A DNA stretch of 64,000 nt from Isoetes taiwanensis (GCA_021234155.1 JAJEKV010000031.1:13573748-13637747); one strand, 5' to 3'. Positions 1 to 11,143 are shown, counted from the stretch's first letter. Numbers and translations: made by a program. The notes: generated by a model from the letters alone, not told the origin.

Positions 1-1611
1 TTCTTTTGCAATGTGGAATTCCTTATATGACAGGAACATGTGACCCTGGCCAGAAAAAAAAATGTTAGTGTCAGGTTGACGGCATCATGTGATGTGCCGG
101 AGGATCTATTATAATGGCGCCCACGGATAGTACACTTAAGCCATGAAATATGCGCCATGCCAAAATAACGTTCCTTCTTGATCTGGTATAGGATAATTAT
201 AGGGAAAAGTCTGGCCTATTTGAATAGGACTATCAGTTCCATAGCAGGGCCGAGCCACCATAGCCAATGCGAGTGCCAAAATAACAGTTCAATTTTTTTT
301 CCCCACTAAGGTGAAGAAAAAGATGTTCATGACCTTATAATTTTTTTTTCCACTAAGGTCAAGAAAAAATGTTCATGACCTTATAATGGGGAGGGTATCC
401 TCATTTTAAAAAACTGGATTTGCTATGTCACAGGAATTGGCTTCAATCTGTAGGGTGCATGCCATTCCCATTACGGTGGCTGAGCGTGATGTTTCTTGGT
501 TGATTGCTTTGAGCTACAGGATAAACTGAAATTGTGGTACCATACAAAGATCAAGTGCTACATGACAAGCTCACTAGAAGACAAATCCAAGGTCGGACTT
601 GGGCAATTTCTGAAGAAAGGAAAGGTGCCTTTTCCACAAAGGCTGAAATTGGGTTAAATAAGGCCAAACAAATTTCGTCTCTACTTGCCACAAAGCAAAG
701 CCAAGGGTTCGGAAGTCCCTAATAGGGATGCGCCAGAAGTAATTTCCTTTTCGATTTTACCTCAAACTTAATCATTTAAACTCATTTCAATCGTTGCATT
801 TACATTAATTTCAATCATCCTAGTTTATAAATGATGCCATACACAGCAATAGACATCAAGTAGATATTTCTATCTATATTAACTTGACCATTGAATTTAT
901 TTCGCAAATCACTATAGCAATACACTATTCATTTGGGAATGATGTAAACATTATAGCTGTGATACTTATCACTGAATCTACCTCCTATGCATGAATGCTA
1001 TTCACTCATTATATATTTACATGATTTTATCTTATTTTATAGGCCGGAATCTGGCGGTCTAGCAACCACCGAACATCCTTTGTATGTATGTGCTCAGGTC
1101 TCATTTGGTCGGCATGATTGAATCAAAAATGGCTCCAACCTGTTTCCTTCATTGGATCGAAAAACTTCAGGGATAAACCTTATATATTTAGACCATTAAA
1201 AGGTTTTCCCTAAGAAGTCTTTGCCTTGAAATATTAGGAACCTAGGTTAATCCAACCATCAACGTTTCAACCTAGATCATAACTTGTCCTTTTCTAGATT
1301 TCAATATCCAAATGTGCTCTGCATCTGCTTATCCTATGTAGGATGTTCTTTCTGCTTCAAGTATTGCTGACAAATGATGAGCTTCTAGTTTTTCTATGTC
1401 ACACATGCTCATTAGTTAAACTATGATATGAACCATATTTTATATTGCCATCTCACCATATCTTAAAACTTGAATGGAGAATATCATGTTATTTCCATAG
1501 ATACTCCAAAATATTTGTAAAGAGCAGCCAAACAAGAATCATAAGTTTAAGTTCACGCCATATTCTTCTAGACCAAGTACTTGTAATGAGTGTCTAGTAT
1601 AATAATGTTGC
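1..1611. other. AT-rich stretch without a recognisable gene
   Basis: No open frame here resembles a known protein, and the longest ORF is about 60 codons without homology that I can see. One small structure stands out. Positions 292-340 and 341-387 are two adjacent copies of a unit of about 48 bp, a T-run followed by a CCACTAAGGT core and ending in ATGACCTTATAA. It looks like ordinary decayed intergenic or retroelement sequence. Confidence 0.5.
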
Positions 1612-1629
1612 ATGCGCAACAATTTGGGG

Positions 1630-1975
1630 TGGCCACCTAGGCTCAAACATGCTATGGTGACTCCAACATGCTATGCCGGCTCCAACATGCCACCTAGTCT
1701 CCAACATGCCAAGGTGGCTCAAACATGCCACCTAGGCACCAACATGCCAAGGTGGCTCAAACATGCCACGCAGGCTCCAACATGCCACCTAGGCTCCAAC
1801 ATGCCAAGGTGGCTCAAACATGCCATCTAGGCTCTAACATGCCACCTAGGCTCCAACATGCTATGGTGACTCCAATATGCCACGCTGGCTCCAACATGCC
1901 ACCTAGGCTCCAACATGCCAAGGTGGCTCAGGCATGCCACCTAGGCTCAAGCATGCCACCTAGGCACTCCAAGTG
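1630..1975 (+). repeat. 19-bp minisatellite, left array
   Basis: About 18 head-to-tail units of 19 bp occur in two flavours that mix along the array. Both begin with CATGCC; one continues ACCTAGGCTCCAA and the other AAGGTGGCTCAAA. Three units (57 bp) contain no stop in the relevant frames, so the array makes spurious ORFs with a 19-residue repeat (MPPRLQHAKVAQTCHLGSN type). The same satellite recurs on the other strand at 6410-7930. Together with the unique sequence next to it (1976-2120) it forms the left arm of a large inverted repeat. Confidence 0.9.
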
Positions 1976-2120
1976 GTGACATGGCATGCCAAGTAAGCAA
2001 GGTCGAGTTTTGACTAGGCCAAAAATGAAAAGATGTCCATCTTTGGTCTTTTCATTGGGTGATGTTGGCAAATTTTGGGTGACATGGCTAGATGGTAGTG
2101 ACGTGGACATGATGACTAGG
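1976..2120 (+). repeat. Unique part of left inverted arm
   Basis: About 145 bp beginning GGTGACATGGCATGCCAAG. It is matched in reverse complement at 6270-6412 with only scattered substitutions and short indels. It lies on the inner side of the minisatellite in both arms, so the order satellite, unique arm, interior, unique arm, satellite is symmetrical. This is what would be expected of a foldback-type element, or of one repeat family inserted twice in opposite orientation. Confidence 0.85.
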
Positions 2121-3330
2121 ACTTTATGCAAGAAATATGATAACCTTTCGAATTTTTGGTAGAGGAGTTTGGCAAGGGATAGAATAGAGGGATCTTGAAG
2201 AACTTAAAGCGCTGACACCCTTCCCCAAATCGAACTAGGCCAGGACTTTGTGCGGCTTCCTCACCAGAGGGGAGAGGCCAGACCCCAAGAGACGGACCTC
2301 AGAAACATTGTCGAGACAGCCTTTCCTACCAGCGCTCCTACAGGAGGGTAAACGACAATGCCCCCCTCCCCCAAACGCCTGGAGCTCGGTTTCCCTATTC
2401 GACCATTGAATCCGCCGTTCAAGTAACCTGCTTTGAGCACGTTCAAAAAAATCCAAGATCGGTCCAGGAGAACTTATCAAACCGCGAAGCGTCCTGCGGT
2501 CGACCGTGTAGACACCCAAGTGTTTTGTCGTCCGGGCAGTACAAAGGCTCCGGAATGGAGATTTGACTTCGCCACGCCATCCGGAATGGTGAAATTACCC
2601 TAGGGACCAAGTTACACGGTCATTTTTGGCAACAAAAGAAACACGAACCCTCTACATGGGAGTGCAGCCACCTCTTAGGCCAATTGACTATGAACATGTT
2701 GGACATGAGCTACTTTGGCGCTTCTTAGAGAAGGGGGTCTTTCGCCCCTAAAACTTGGTCCCCAGGGTAATGTCGACGTTTTGAGTCCATTGGCAGAGTC
2801 AGTTCATAGTTCCGGAGTGGGAGAGTCGCCCGTCCGTGGTCAGGGTTCTTCGGGAGAGGACCTTTGGGGCAAAATGCTTCCGGAAGGTTTTAAGGCTCCA
2901 TCTTCTGGCATCAACACCCTCCCTCTACTTGATGACATTGTGCAAGATCCTGGTCAAATCTGACTAGAATATGCCCTTCGAAACGTAAACCCTGTGTGTT
3001 GCTAGGTTATTGAAGGGTTTACATTATGGGGGTCGAAGTTTTAGTCGGGTTGCACTTGGGACATGGTCGAGAAGTCGCATTTGAAAACACGGCAATAGGA
3101 ACCGACTTTAATGGGGTTTGGACCGTAGAAACCCAAGTGTTTTGTCATTCGGCAAAGTACAAAGGTCCTGAATGGAGATTTGACTTCGCCATGTTGTCCT
3201 AAACAAATAAATTACCCTAGAGACCAAGTTACACGGCCATTTTTTGCAAAGAAAACGTATTACCTAACCCTCTACATGGCAGTATTCTGCACCCTCCGCT
3301 AAGGCCAATTCACTAGGAACGTGTTGGACA
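2121..3330. repeat. Interior repeat: diverged direct repeat pair
   Basis: No protein is recognised. The block at 2512-2635 (CACCCAAGTGTTTTGTCGTC through AAGTTACACGGTCATTTTTG) recurs at 3128-3246 with substitutions and small indels. That gives a direct repeat about 615 bp apart. The shared core ACCCTAGGGACCAAGTTACA is a variant of a motif found again in the 815-bp units further right, so this interior appears to have grown by repeated duplication. The 82-codon ORF at 2715-2963 has no recognisable relatives. Confidence 0.55.
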
Positions 3331-3485
3331 TGAGCTATTTTGGCGCCCCTTTCCAGTGAAGGGGAGTCTGGAAAAGCATGCTGCGCAGGGGGATTCGACC
3401 CCATCTCCGGGCATGGTCCCCAGAGCATACACAGAGAACTCCATGCAAAGTTTCGGATGTGTGAGTCTCCGTCTTGACGCTCGAG

Positions 3486-3527
3486 ATGTAAACCCTAGCA
3501 AACCCTAGGGTTTGATAGGGTTTACAT
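3486..3527. repeat. 42-bp palindrome with telo-box core, copy 1
   Basis: The sequence reads outward from a central AAACCCTAGGGTTT as a near-perfect 42-bp inverted repeat, starting ATGTAAACCC and ending GGGTTTACAT, with one mismatched pair. Each arm contains two AAACCCTA telo-box-like motifs. Identical copies recur once per 310-bp unit. Confidence 0.9.
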
Positions 3528-3795
3528 TCTGGGGATGCTCCGATGACCCAGAGGGCCCAGGATCTGACGTGGAATACCCGTGCTGGATTACCCTCATGGC
3601 ACTGGGAGACAGAGCCAAATTTCTTGCAAAGATACCTTCGGAGACTCCCCTTCACAAGCCCCTTTCCAAAGGAGGGGAGTTCGGAAAAGCATAAGCGCAG
3701 GGGATTCGACCCCATCTCGGGCATGGTCCCTGTGAGCATACACAGAGAACTCCATGCAAAGTTTCGGATGTGTGAGTCTCCGCCTTGACGCTGAG

Positions 3796-3837
3796 ATGTA
3801 AACCCTAGCAAACCCTAGGGTTTGATAGGGTTTACAT
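3796..3837. repeat. 42-bp palindrome with telo-box core, copy 2
   Basis: Same sequence and same single mismatched pair as the copy at 3486-3527, one repeat unit (310 bp) downstream. Confidence 0.9.
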
Positions 3838-4114
3838 TCTGGGGATGCTCCGATGACCCAGAGGGCCCAGGATCTGACGTGGAATACCCGTGCTGGATTA
3901 CCCTCATGGCACTGGGAGACAGAGCCAAATTTCCCGGTGCAAAGATACCTTCGGAGACTCCCTTCACAAGCCCCTTTCCGGTGAAGGGGAGTTCTGGAAA
4001 AGCATGTCGCCAAGCAGGGGATTTGACCCATCTCCGGGCATGGTCCCGTGTGAGCATACCATGAGAACTCCATGCAAAGTTTCGGATGTGTTAGTCTCCG
4101 CCTTGACGCGAGAG

Positions 4115-4154
4115 ATAAACCCTACCAAACCCTAGGGTTTGGTAGGATTTACAT
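4115..4154. repeat. Telo-box palindrome, copy 3, with matched changes
   Basis: This copy differs from the other two in both inner arms at once: CTAGC becomes CTACC on the left and GATAG becomes GGTAG on the right. As a result the central 26 bp (4121-4146) are a perfect palindrome. The outer arms have decayed slightly. Confidence 0.85.
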
Positions 4155-4183
4155 TCGGGATGCTCCTCCTGATCAAGAGGGCC

Positions 4184-6190
4184 GTGGAACTTGTCCCCTA
4201 GGGTAATTTCTCGGGCGTTCCGCATGACATGGAGAGGTCGGATCGCCAATCCGGGCCTCCTCCATGCCCCAAAATCAAAAACGTGGTCTAAACCCCCGCC
4301 GTGGCCAACGGTGGCCATCCCAATCAAAAATCGAGGGTCTAAAGCTCACCCGAAATACCGGGATTTTCCTCAGACGCCGGGGCCACTTGGCAAGCCAGCT
4401 GGTTGAAAACCATGATTTTTCTTGCCCCATGCATTAATCATGAATTTCCGGATCATAAACACAAAGAAAAGCACGATAAAAATCCGGTCTCAAAAAGGTG
4501 AAATCTTACAGGATGTGCAAAGATGACGCCGCACACGCAAGAGAGAAAATGCACCGGCAATAGAAGCACAAGCGAGGCATGAGACGAAGCTTCCGAGCCA
4601 ACCCCTTCCTGAGGCCACCTGCCCAGAACGCCCCATCGGGCGCTGGAGCTAGCTTTGCTTCTCCGCGGGTCACATGTATACCACCTAGCAGTCCTAGTGC
4701 TGCTATTCTCACGATCTTCTACCGTGGCCTCGTGGTGACCCCAAGTATCTTGTTCTCGCAGCTAGTCCAAGCCGGGGCCGAGGACGGGATGGGACCCCAC
4801 CCCGGAACCGAGAACTCGGGGGCTCGCCAATGGACCGAACATCCCCATTACCTAGGAGACCAAGTTTGTGGGCAGAAGACCACCCTCTCCAAGAAACGCC
4901 AAAGTAGGTCGCTTACTACACACTTGTAGTCAATTGGCATGGAGGTGGATCTTTGAATACCTCCTAGTGGGGGTAAGTGATTGATCCCCCGGGAAAACCG
5001 GTAGTGGAACTTGTCCTCTAGGGTAATTTCCGGCGTTCCGCAGACGATGTGGAGAGGTCGGATCGCCAATCCGGGGCCTCCTCCATGCCCCAAAATCGAA
5101 AACGTGGTCTAAACCCCGCCGTGGCCAACGGTGGCCATCCCAATCAAAAATCGAGGGTCTAAAGCTCGCCTCAAAAAAATACCGGGATTTTCCTCAGACG
5201 CCATGCCACTTGGCAAGCCAGCTGGCTGAAAATCAGGATTTTTCCCCCCCCATGCATTAATTATGAATTTCCCGAGCATAAACACAAAAAACAACACGAT
5301 AAAAATCCGGTCTCAAAAAGGTGAAATCTTGGCGGGATATGCAACATGACGCCGCACACGCAAGAGAAAATGCACCGACAATAGAAGCACAAGCAAAGGC
5401 ATGAGACGAAGCCCGAGCCAACCCCTTCGGAGGCCACCGGCCTCAGAACGCCCCACCGAAAGCATGGAGCTAGCTTTTCTTCTCCGTGGTCACATGTATA
5501 CCACCTAGCAGTCCTAGTGCTCCTATTGTCACTTCAATCTTCTACTGTGGCCTCGTGGTGAACCCCAAGTATCTTGTTCTTGTGCTAATCCAAGTCAATG
5601 AGGACGGGCCGACCCCCACTGAACGAGAAGAACTGCCCGCCAATGGACTCGAACATCCCCATTACCTAGGGGACCAAGTTTCGTGGGCGAAGACCACCCC
5701 CTCTCCAAGAAACGCCAAAGTAGGTCGCTTACTACACACTTGTAGTCAATTGGCATGGAGGTGGATGCCAATACCTCCTAGTGAGGGGTAAGTGATTGAT
5801 CCCCCGGGAAAACTCGGCCGTGGAAACTTGTCCCTAGGGTAATTTCGCCATTCCGGACGACGCGGGCAGGTCGGTTCGCCAAACCGGCCTCCTCCATGCC
5901 CCAAAATCGAAAAACGTGGTCTAAACCCCCGCCAAGGCCAACGGTGGCCATCCCAATAAAAAATCGAGGGTCTAAAACTCATCCGGAAATACCGGGATTT
6001 TCCTATACTCTGGGCCACTTGGCAAGCCAGCTGGCTGAAAACCAGGATTTTTCCCTGCCCCATGCATTAATTATGAATTTCCTGAGCATAAACACAAAGA
6101 AAAGCATATAAAAATCCGGTCTCAAAAAAAGGTGAAATCTTTAAGGTGATGTGCAAAGATGACGCCAAGATACGCAAGAGAAAATGCACC
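4184..6190. repeat. Tandem repeat of about 815 bp, two and a half copies
   Basis: Units begin near 4184, 5005 and 5818 with GTGGAACTTGTCC-CTAGGGTAATTTC. They continue through a CCTCCATGCCCCAAAATCRAA block, a GTGGCCAACGGTGGCCATCC block and CATGCATTAATYATGAATTTCC. The third copy is cut near 6190. The first half of each unit is visibly GC-rich compared with the flanking DNA. The ORFs that run here (4579-4929 and 5486-5791 on +, 5746-6063 on -) are not conserved in frame between copies, so I do not call a gene. Confidence 0.85.
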
Positions 6191-6269
6191 AGCATATATA
6201 CCTTTCGGAGACTCCCTTCACAAGAAAGGGGCCGCCGAGGTGCCGCCTCGGTGTTTGCAAAGACATCCA

Positions 6270-6412
6270 AGGTCCATGTCACCATCATCTAGCCATGTCA
6301 CCTAAAATTTGCCAACATCATTATCGAAAAGACCAAAGATGGACATCTTTGGTTTTTGGCCTAGTCAAAAACTTGACCTTTTGCTTACTTGGCATGCCAT
6401 GTCACCACTTGG
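6270..6412 (-). repeat. Unique part of right inverted arm
   Basis: The reverse complement of this stretch matches 1976-2120 closely, including GATGTCCATCTTTGGTCTTT, GATGTTGGCAAATTTT and GTGACATGGCTAGATG. It sits between the 815-bp repeats and the right minisatellite, mirroring the left arm. Confidence 0.85.
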
Positions 6413-7930
6413 GGTGCCTAGGTGGCATGCTTGAGACTAGGTGGCATGCCCGAGCCACCTTGGCATGTTGGAGCCCCTGATGGCATGTTGGAGCCACCTT
6501 GGCATGTTGGAGCCCACGTGGCATTATGGAGTCCACGTGGCATGTTTGAGCCACCTTGGCATGTTGGAGCCTAGGTGGCATGTTTGAGCCCACCTGGAGA
6601 TGTTTGAGCCACCGGCATGTTTGAGCCCTCCTGGGTGGCATGTTGGAGCCTAGATGGCATGTTTGAGCCACCTAGGAATGTTGGAGCCTAGGTGGCATGT
6701 TGGAGCCCACGCATATATATTTGAGCCACCTTGGCAAGTTGGAGCATAGGTGGTATGTTGGAGCCCGCGTGGCATGTTTGAGCACGTTGGAGCCTAGGTG
6801 GCATGTTTGAGCCATTTTGTCATGTTGCAGCCTAGGTGGCATGTTTGAGCCACCTTGGCATGTTTGAGCCTATGTGGCATGTTGGAGCCACCTTGGCATG
6901 TGGGAACCACCTTGGCATGTTTGAGCCTAGGTGGTATGTTAGAGCTACGGTGGCATGCTGGAGCCTAGGTGGCATGTTTGAGCCACCTTGGCAGATGTTG
7001 GAGCCACCTTGGCATGTTGGAGCCTAGGTGGCATGTTGGAGACCACGTGGCATGTTTGAGCCACCTTGCCATGTTAGAGCCTAGGTGGCATGTTGGAGCC
7101 CTGTGGTGGCATGCTTGAGCCACCTTGGCATGTTGGAGCCCACGTGGTATATTTGAGCCACCTTGGCAAGTTGGAGCATAGGTGGCATGTTAGAGCCCGC
7201 ACGTGGCATGTTTGAGCATGTTGGAGCCTAGGTGGCATGTTGGAGCCACCTTGGCATGTGGCATGTTGGAGCCCACGTGGCATGTTTGAGCCTAGGTGGG
7301 CAGGTTAGAGCCACGGGTGGCATGTTGGAGCCTAGGTGGCATGTTTGAGCCAACTTGGCATATTTAAGCCTAGGTGGCATGTTGTGAGCCACCTTGGCAT
7401 GTTGGAGGCTAGGTGGCATGTTGGAGCCCACGTGGCATGTTTGAGCCACCTTGGCATGTTTGAGCCTAGGTGGCATGTTGGAGCCTAGGTGGCATGTTTG
7501 AGCCTAGGTGGCATGTTTGAGCCCACCTTGGCATGTTTGAGCCACTGGCATGTTTGAGCCTAGGTGGCATGTTGGGAGCCTAGGTGGTGGCATGTTTGAG
7601 CCACCTTGGCATGTTTGAGCCTAGGTGGCATGTTGGAGCCTAAGTGAGCCCCAGATGGCATGTTTGAGCCTATGTGGCATGTTTGAGCCACCTAGGAATG
7701 TTGGAGCCTAGGTGGCATGTTGGAGCCCACGTGGCATATTTGAGCCACCTTGGCAAGTTGGAGCATAGGTGGCATGTTGGAGCCTACGTGGCATGTTTGA
7801 GGACGTTGGAGCCTAGGTGGCATGTTTGAGCCATTTTGTCATGTTGGAGCCTAGGTGGCATGTTGGAGCCACCTTGGCATGTTTGAGCCTAGGTGGCATG
7901 TTAGAGCCACCTTGGCATGTTGGTGCCCAC
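6413..7930 (-). repeat. 19-bp minisatellite, right array (inverted, long)
   Basis: About 80 units of the same 19-bp minisatellite as 1630-1975, here in reverse complement: GGCATGTTGGAGCCTAGGT and GGCATGTTTGAGCCACCTT types, with a minor GGAGCCCACGT type. Blocks of several units recur at a higher order. For example the run around 6655-6890 is closely repeated around 7685-7890. The array ends abruptly near 7930. ORFs read from it (6402-6671, 7074-7283, 7228-7476 on -, 6836-7027 on +) are satellite translation and not genes. Confidence 0.9.
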
Positions 7931-8024
7931 GCTATGTTAAAAAATAGGTGTTAAGTAATTGAAGTAGTTGAAGTAACTTGTGTTACATGGAATACTAGTA
8001 TAAGAACATGTGATCGTGCACGCA

Positions 8025-8520
8025 TCACATGTAGCAAATCAAGTACTGGCCCTACCACTATAAAGACCCGCGGATATGGAAGGATAGGACATGTAGAGAA
8101 TCAAGTACTCTTTCCTACTTCCATAAAGACATGTGAGAATAGAAGTATTACACATGTCGTAATTCATGTATTCTTTCCTACAATGCCTTAGCAAATAAAG
8201 TACTGGTCCCTACTACTATAAAGACATGTGACATGGAAGCATATGACATGTAGAGAATCAAGTATTTTTTCCGACTTCTATAAAGACATGTGACAATAGA
8301 AGTATTACACATGTCGTAATTCATGTATTCTTTCCTACAATGCCTTAGCAAAATAAAGTACTGGTCCTACTACTATAAAGACATGTGAATGGAAGTATAG
8401 GACATGTAGAGAATCAAATATTCTTTCCTACATCTATAAAGACATGTGACAATAGAATTATTAGACATGTAGAAATTCAAGTACTCTTTTCCTACAAAGT
8501 GGATTGTATTATAAAATGAC
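8025..8520. repeat. 157-bp tandem repeat, about three copies
   Basis: Copies begin at 8088, 8245 and 8401 with GACATGTAGAGAATCAA, preceded by a partial copy from about 8025. Each unit contains several ACATGT hexamers and the phrase TATAAAGACATGTGA, so short inverted ACATGT pairs are spread through the array. No ORF is present. Confidence 0.85.
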
Positions 8521-9449
8521 ATGTCACAATAGAAGAAACTACAAAACAACAAGTGGATGTTTTAGTCCAAAAAAAAAGAACACCATTATCGAACAAAACC
8601 ATACCTTCACAAATCCACATGTAGGATTCTTTTGAAAACGTGACATGTAGACCTACCAAAACCTGATGTTTTCAACAAAGGGACCAAAAAGGGGGGTGAG
8701 TGTGAATCCCCGCGGCTTCTTCAAGGGCAACCGAGAACGCCAAAGAGAGCCGCGGGCCTCGAACCGTGGTGGGGTTTATGTGATGTTTGTAGTGTGCCAC
8801 CTTTACCTGTTCCAGAGCATGGTGGTCCCAGAGCTTTCCCCAGAAACAAGAGTCCAAGTACCCCCTCAGCCTATCCCGGCCATCGTCTGTGTGCACCTGG
8901 ATGCACCTATGTGCGTTACGTTCCAAAGGCGCCACCCACCGGGCTCTCTTTGTCCTTCCAACAAGCCCCGAAGTCGCTGCGGGCTCATCGCCACGCTAAG
9001 TGCTTTCTGGCCAAGCGGAGCCGAAAGTGTCGCCCATGTTGGCCACCTTTTGGAAATAGACAATGTGCCTATCGAGGGACCGCGATGCTGCAGGGGCATG
9101 AATCCTGTCTCCTGCAACAAGATCTGATATGGAACTGAGGGCTTGACGCCAAGTGCCCGCGTAAAAAATGCCTTCTGGACCTGCTCTAAGTCGTTCCAAG
9201 TCGCCAAAGACACTACTGGGTCCCACACCGCGACTCCATACAAAAGAACTGGCTCGACCAGTGCCCGGAACAAATGTGACTGGTGGCCCCACCATACAGG
9301 CCTACGCCTCTATGACTATTGTTTTGCATTATGCATAACGCCTTCCAACCCGCTGGTCACCCCAAGGCTTAATGGATGCATCCCAATACATTGAGGACGG
9401 GAATTCCACCCCCAGGTACTTGTAGCTGGGTGTGACCTCTACCATCTGC

Positions 9450-10290
9450 CCCTAGTAAGTGAGTGCCGGAGGTGCCGGATGACGTGAGGAGGATATGAGG
9501 ACCACCTTAGTCTTGGCCAGGTTGACCCGCATGCATGTCCGTCGCCCGCGTATCGTATTCGTGGCATCTAGGTGTGCCTGCATTCCCCTCCGTGTATGGG
9601 CCAAGAGGTCCACATCATCCGCGATAGATGAGCCGCCGGATGACCCGGTGCAAGAGTCGCGATACCGCCCCCATTGGCGCCTAGCCAAAGCCTAACCGTC
9701 AATGTAAAGTCCAAAGAGTGTAGGTGAGAGAGGACAACCTTGCCTAACTCCAATGCTACCGGGCAAATGATCGCCCTTCCGGTTGCATGCCCAGGCGCTT
9801 CTTCATGATACCAGATAATCGCATTCTCGCAGATCCATAGGGGAGCCCCAAATGGTGCAATCTCGCCCACAACTTTTTTCGGGATCGCGGTCGAAAAGCC
9901 TTTGCAAAGTCCACAAAGCAAAGAATACAGTCCTCCCCGACAGTTCCTCGTTGTCCTCGACCGTGGTCCCCGAGTGTGAAGATGTGATCAATGGTCGAAT
10001 GTCGAGGTCGAAGCCTACCCGGGTAAGTGCCCCGACTTCCGCCGCCGCCTATCCGGGTTACCCATTGCTCGAGAATGCCCTCGCACGCCTTTGGCAAATA
10101 CCGAATAACCATGATGGTTCGGTAATTGGTCGGACGGTGTGGGTCCCCCGCCTTTGTAGATCGGAATAACCCCCGCTTTGGTCCATGACCGTGGAAAACC
10201 CTTGCAAAGGCCCCTCGCTGAACAAAGGCGCCAAGAGGGGCACCATGGGCCGTCCCCGCCCACTTGAGCAACTCCGCTTATGTGTGCCAT
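9450..10290 (-). pseudogene. LINE reverse transcriptase, frameshifted
   Basis: The RT fingers and palm are spread over several minus frames. A KGGGPTPSDQ/NYRTIMV segment lies near 10150, followed by RHSTIDHIFTLGDH, CFVDFAKAF (motif A), GVRQGCPLSPTLFGLYIDG (motif B, followed directly by a stop) and ADDVDLLAHTRRGMQAHLDA (motif C, first Asp pair present). Downstream comes a KTKVVLISSSRHP segment. All key motif residues are present, but no single frame covers more than about 170 codons, so the copy cannot make an enzyme as written. Confidence 0.8.
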
Positions 10291-11143
10291 CCAAGTCCGC
10301 CGCTGCTCCCATTAGCCAGCGCCGCAACCCCTCTTCGACATCTTTTTTCGCGGATCACCCGCCAATATGTTTCGCGGGGAACATCCATCTGCGGTTCCCC
10401 GGGATCATAAAGTCTGTTGCAGGTGTATTGCTCCCACCGCAACGCCGCGGATGTTCCCCCGCAGCCGCGGCTGGCTCGGCAGAGTACCCCCGCGCCGTAA
10501 AGTTTCGGGTGGGCGCCCAAGAGGGCCAACATTTCTCCCCGGTGTGCCTTGCCGTACCTTGCCTTTGTTTGCTTGAGGAAGGCACGGTAATGGCCGGTGG
10601 CCCGAGCTCGGCCGGTCCTCGATCCACGATGAGACGGAGTGCGCGCTTTATTCCTTACACTTAGCATCAAACCATCCGTTATGGGGAAGGTTGCGTCTCT
10701 CGATCTCGGGCGGGGGGAGATCTCCTAAAGCATCCGGCTCGCTTCCCGCCCGAGGAGCTCAACCGCCTGGTCGGTTTGTTGCTCCAAATGTGGGGTGGGT
10801 CAGTAACAGAATCGGGAGGGCTTTCATGAGCATGTCAGAACCCTCCGCCGCTCATAATCCAAGCGCAACCGAGGCCGGCAAGGTACCGCGCATGAGGGTT
10901 ATAGCGGGCTGGCCGTGCCGCCTCACATACGTGGGAGGTGATCCGAAGTCGGCCTCCTCGTCCCCGGGACCGTCCCATGCCGACATGAAAATGGTCGACA
11001 AGGTGTACATCTTGGCGCAGCCACTATGACATAATCCACGACACTAGCTCCGCCGCCGTGATTGTCCTGTCTGCAAGTGTATCCGTGAAAAGAGGGCCAT
11101 TGTGGTAGGCCATTGCATATGAGCAGTCAAAGATACCGCGACA

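Larger units (their letters stand above)
3330..4183. repeat. Tandem repeat of about 310 bp, nearly three copies
   Basis: Successive copies start near 3330, 3640 and 3960. Each holds a CTTCACAAGCCCCTTTCC block, a GGGATTYGACC block, the phrase GAACTCCATGCAAAGTTTCG and then a long palindrome built on AAACCCTAGGGTTT. The copies differ mainly by 1-3 nt insertions and deletions rather than substitutions. Overlapping ORFs of about 80 to 160 codons on both strands (for example 3335-3811 and 3594-4073 on -) are by-products of the repeat, because the same peptide recurs in several frames. A partial copy of the CGGAGACTCCCTTCACAAG block reappears at 6208-6226. Confidence 0.85.

Noticed and set aside
1612-1979. 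ORFs encoding MPPRLQHAKVAQTCH-type repeated peptides, also at 6402-7476
   Set aside because: They are the stop-free translation of a 19-bp minisatellite, present in several frames and on both strands, with no start context or flanking coding sequence.
3335-4073. Overlapping minus ORFs of 158 and 159 codons
   Set aside because: They lie in the 310-bp tandem repeat, and the same peptide blocks recur in shifted frames in each copy. This reflects repetition, not coding constraint.
3486-4154. Interstitial telomere repeat
   Set aside because: AAACCCT motifs occur only as mirrored pairs in a palindrome and not as head-to-tail arrays.
6413-7930. CRISPR-like array of short repeats
   Set aside because: Units are directly adjacent 19-bp copies with no unique spacers, in a eukaryotic context. 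This is a minisatellite.
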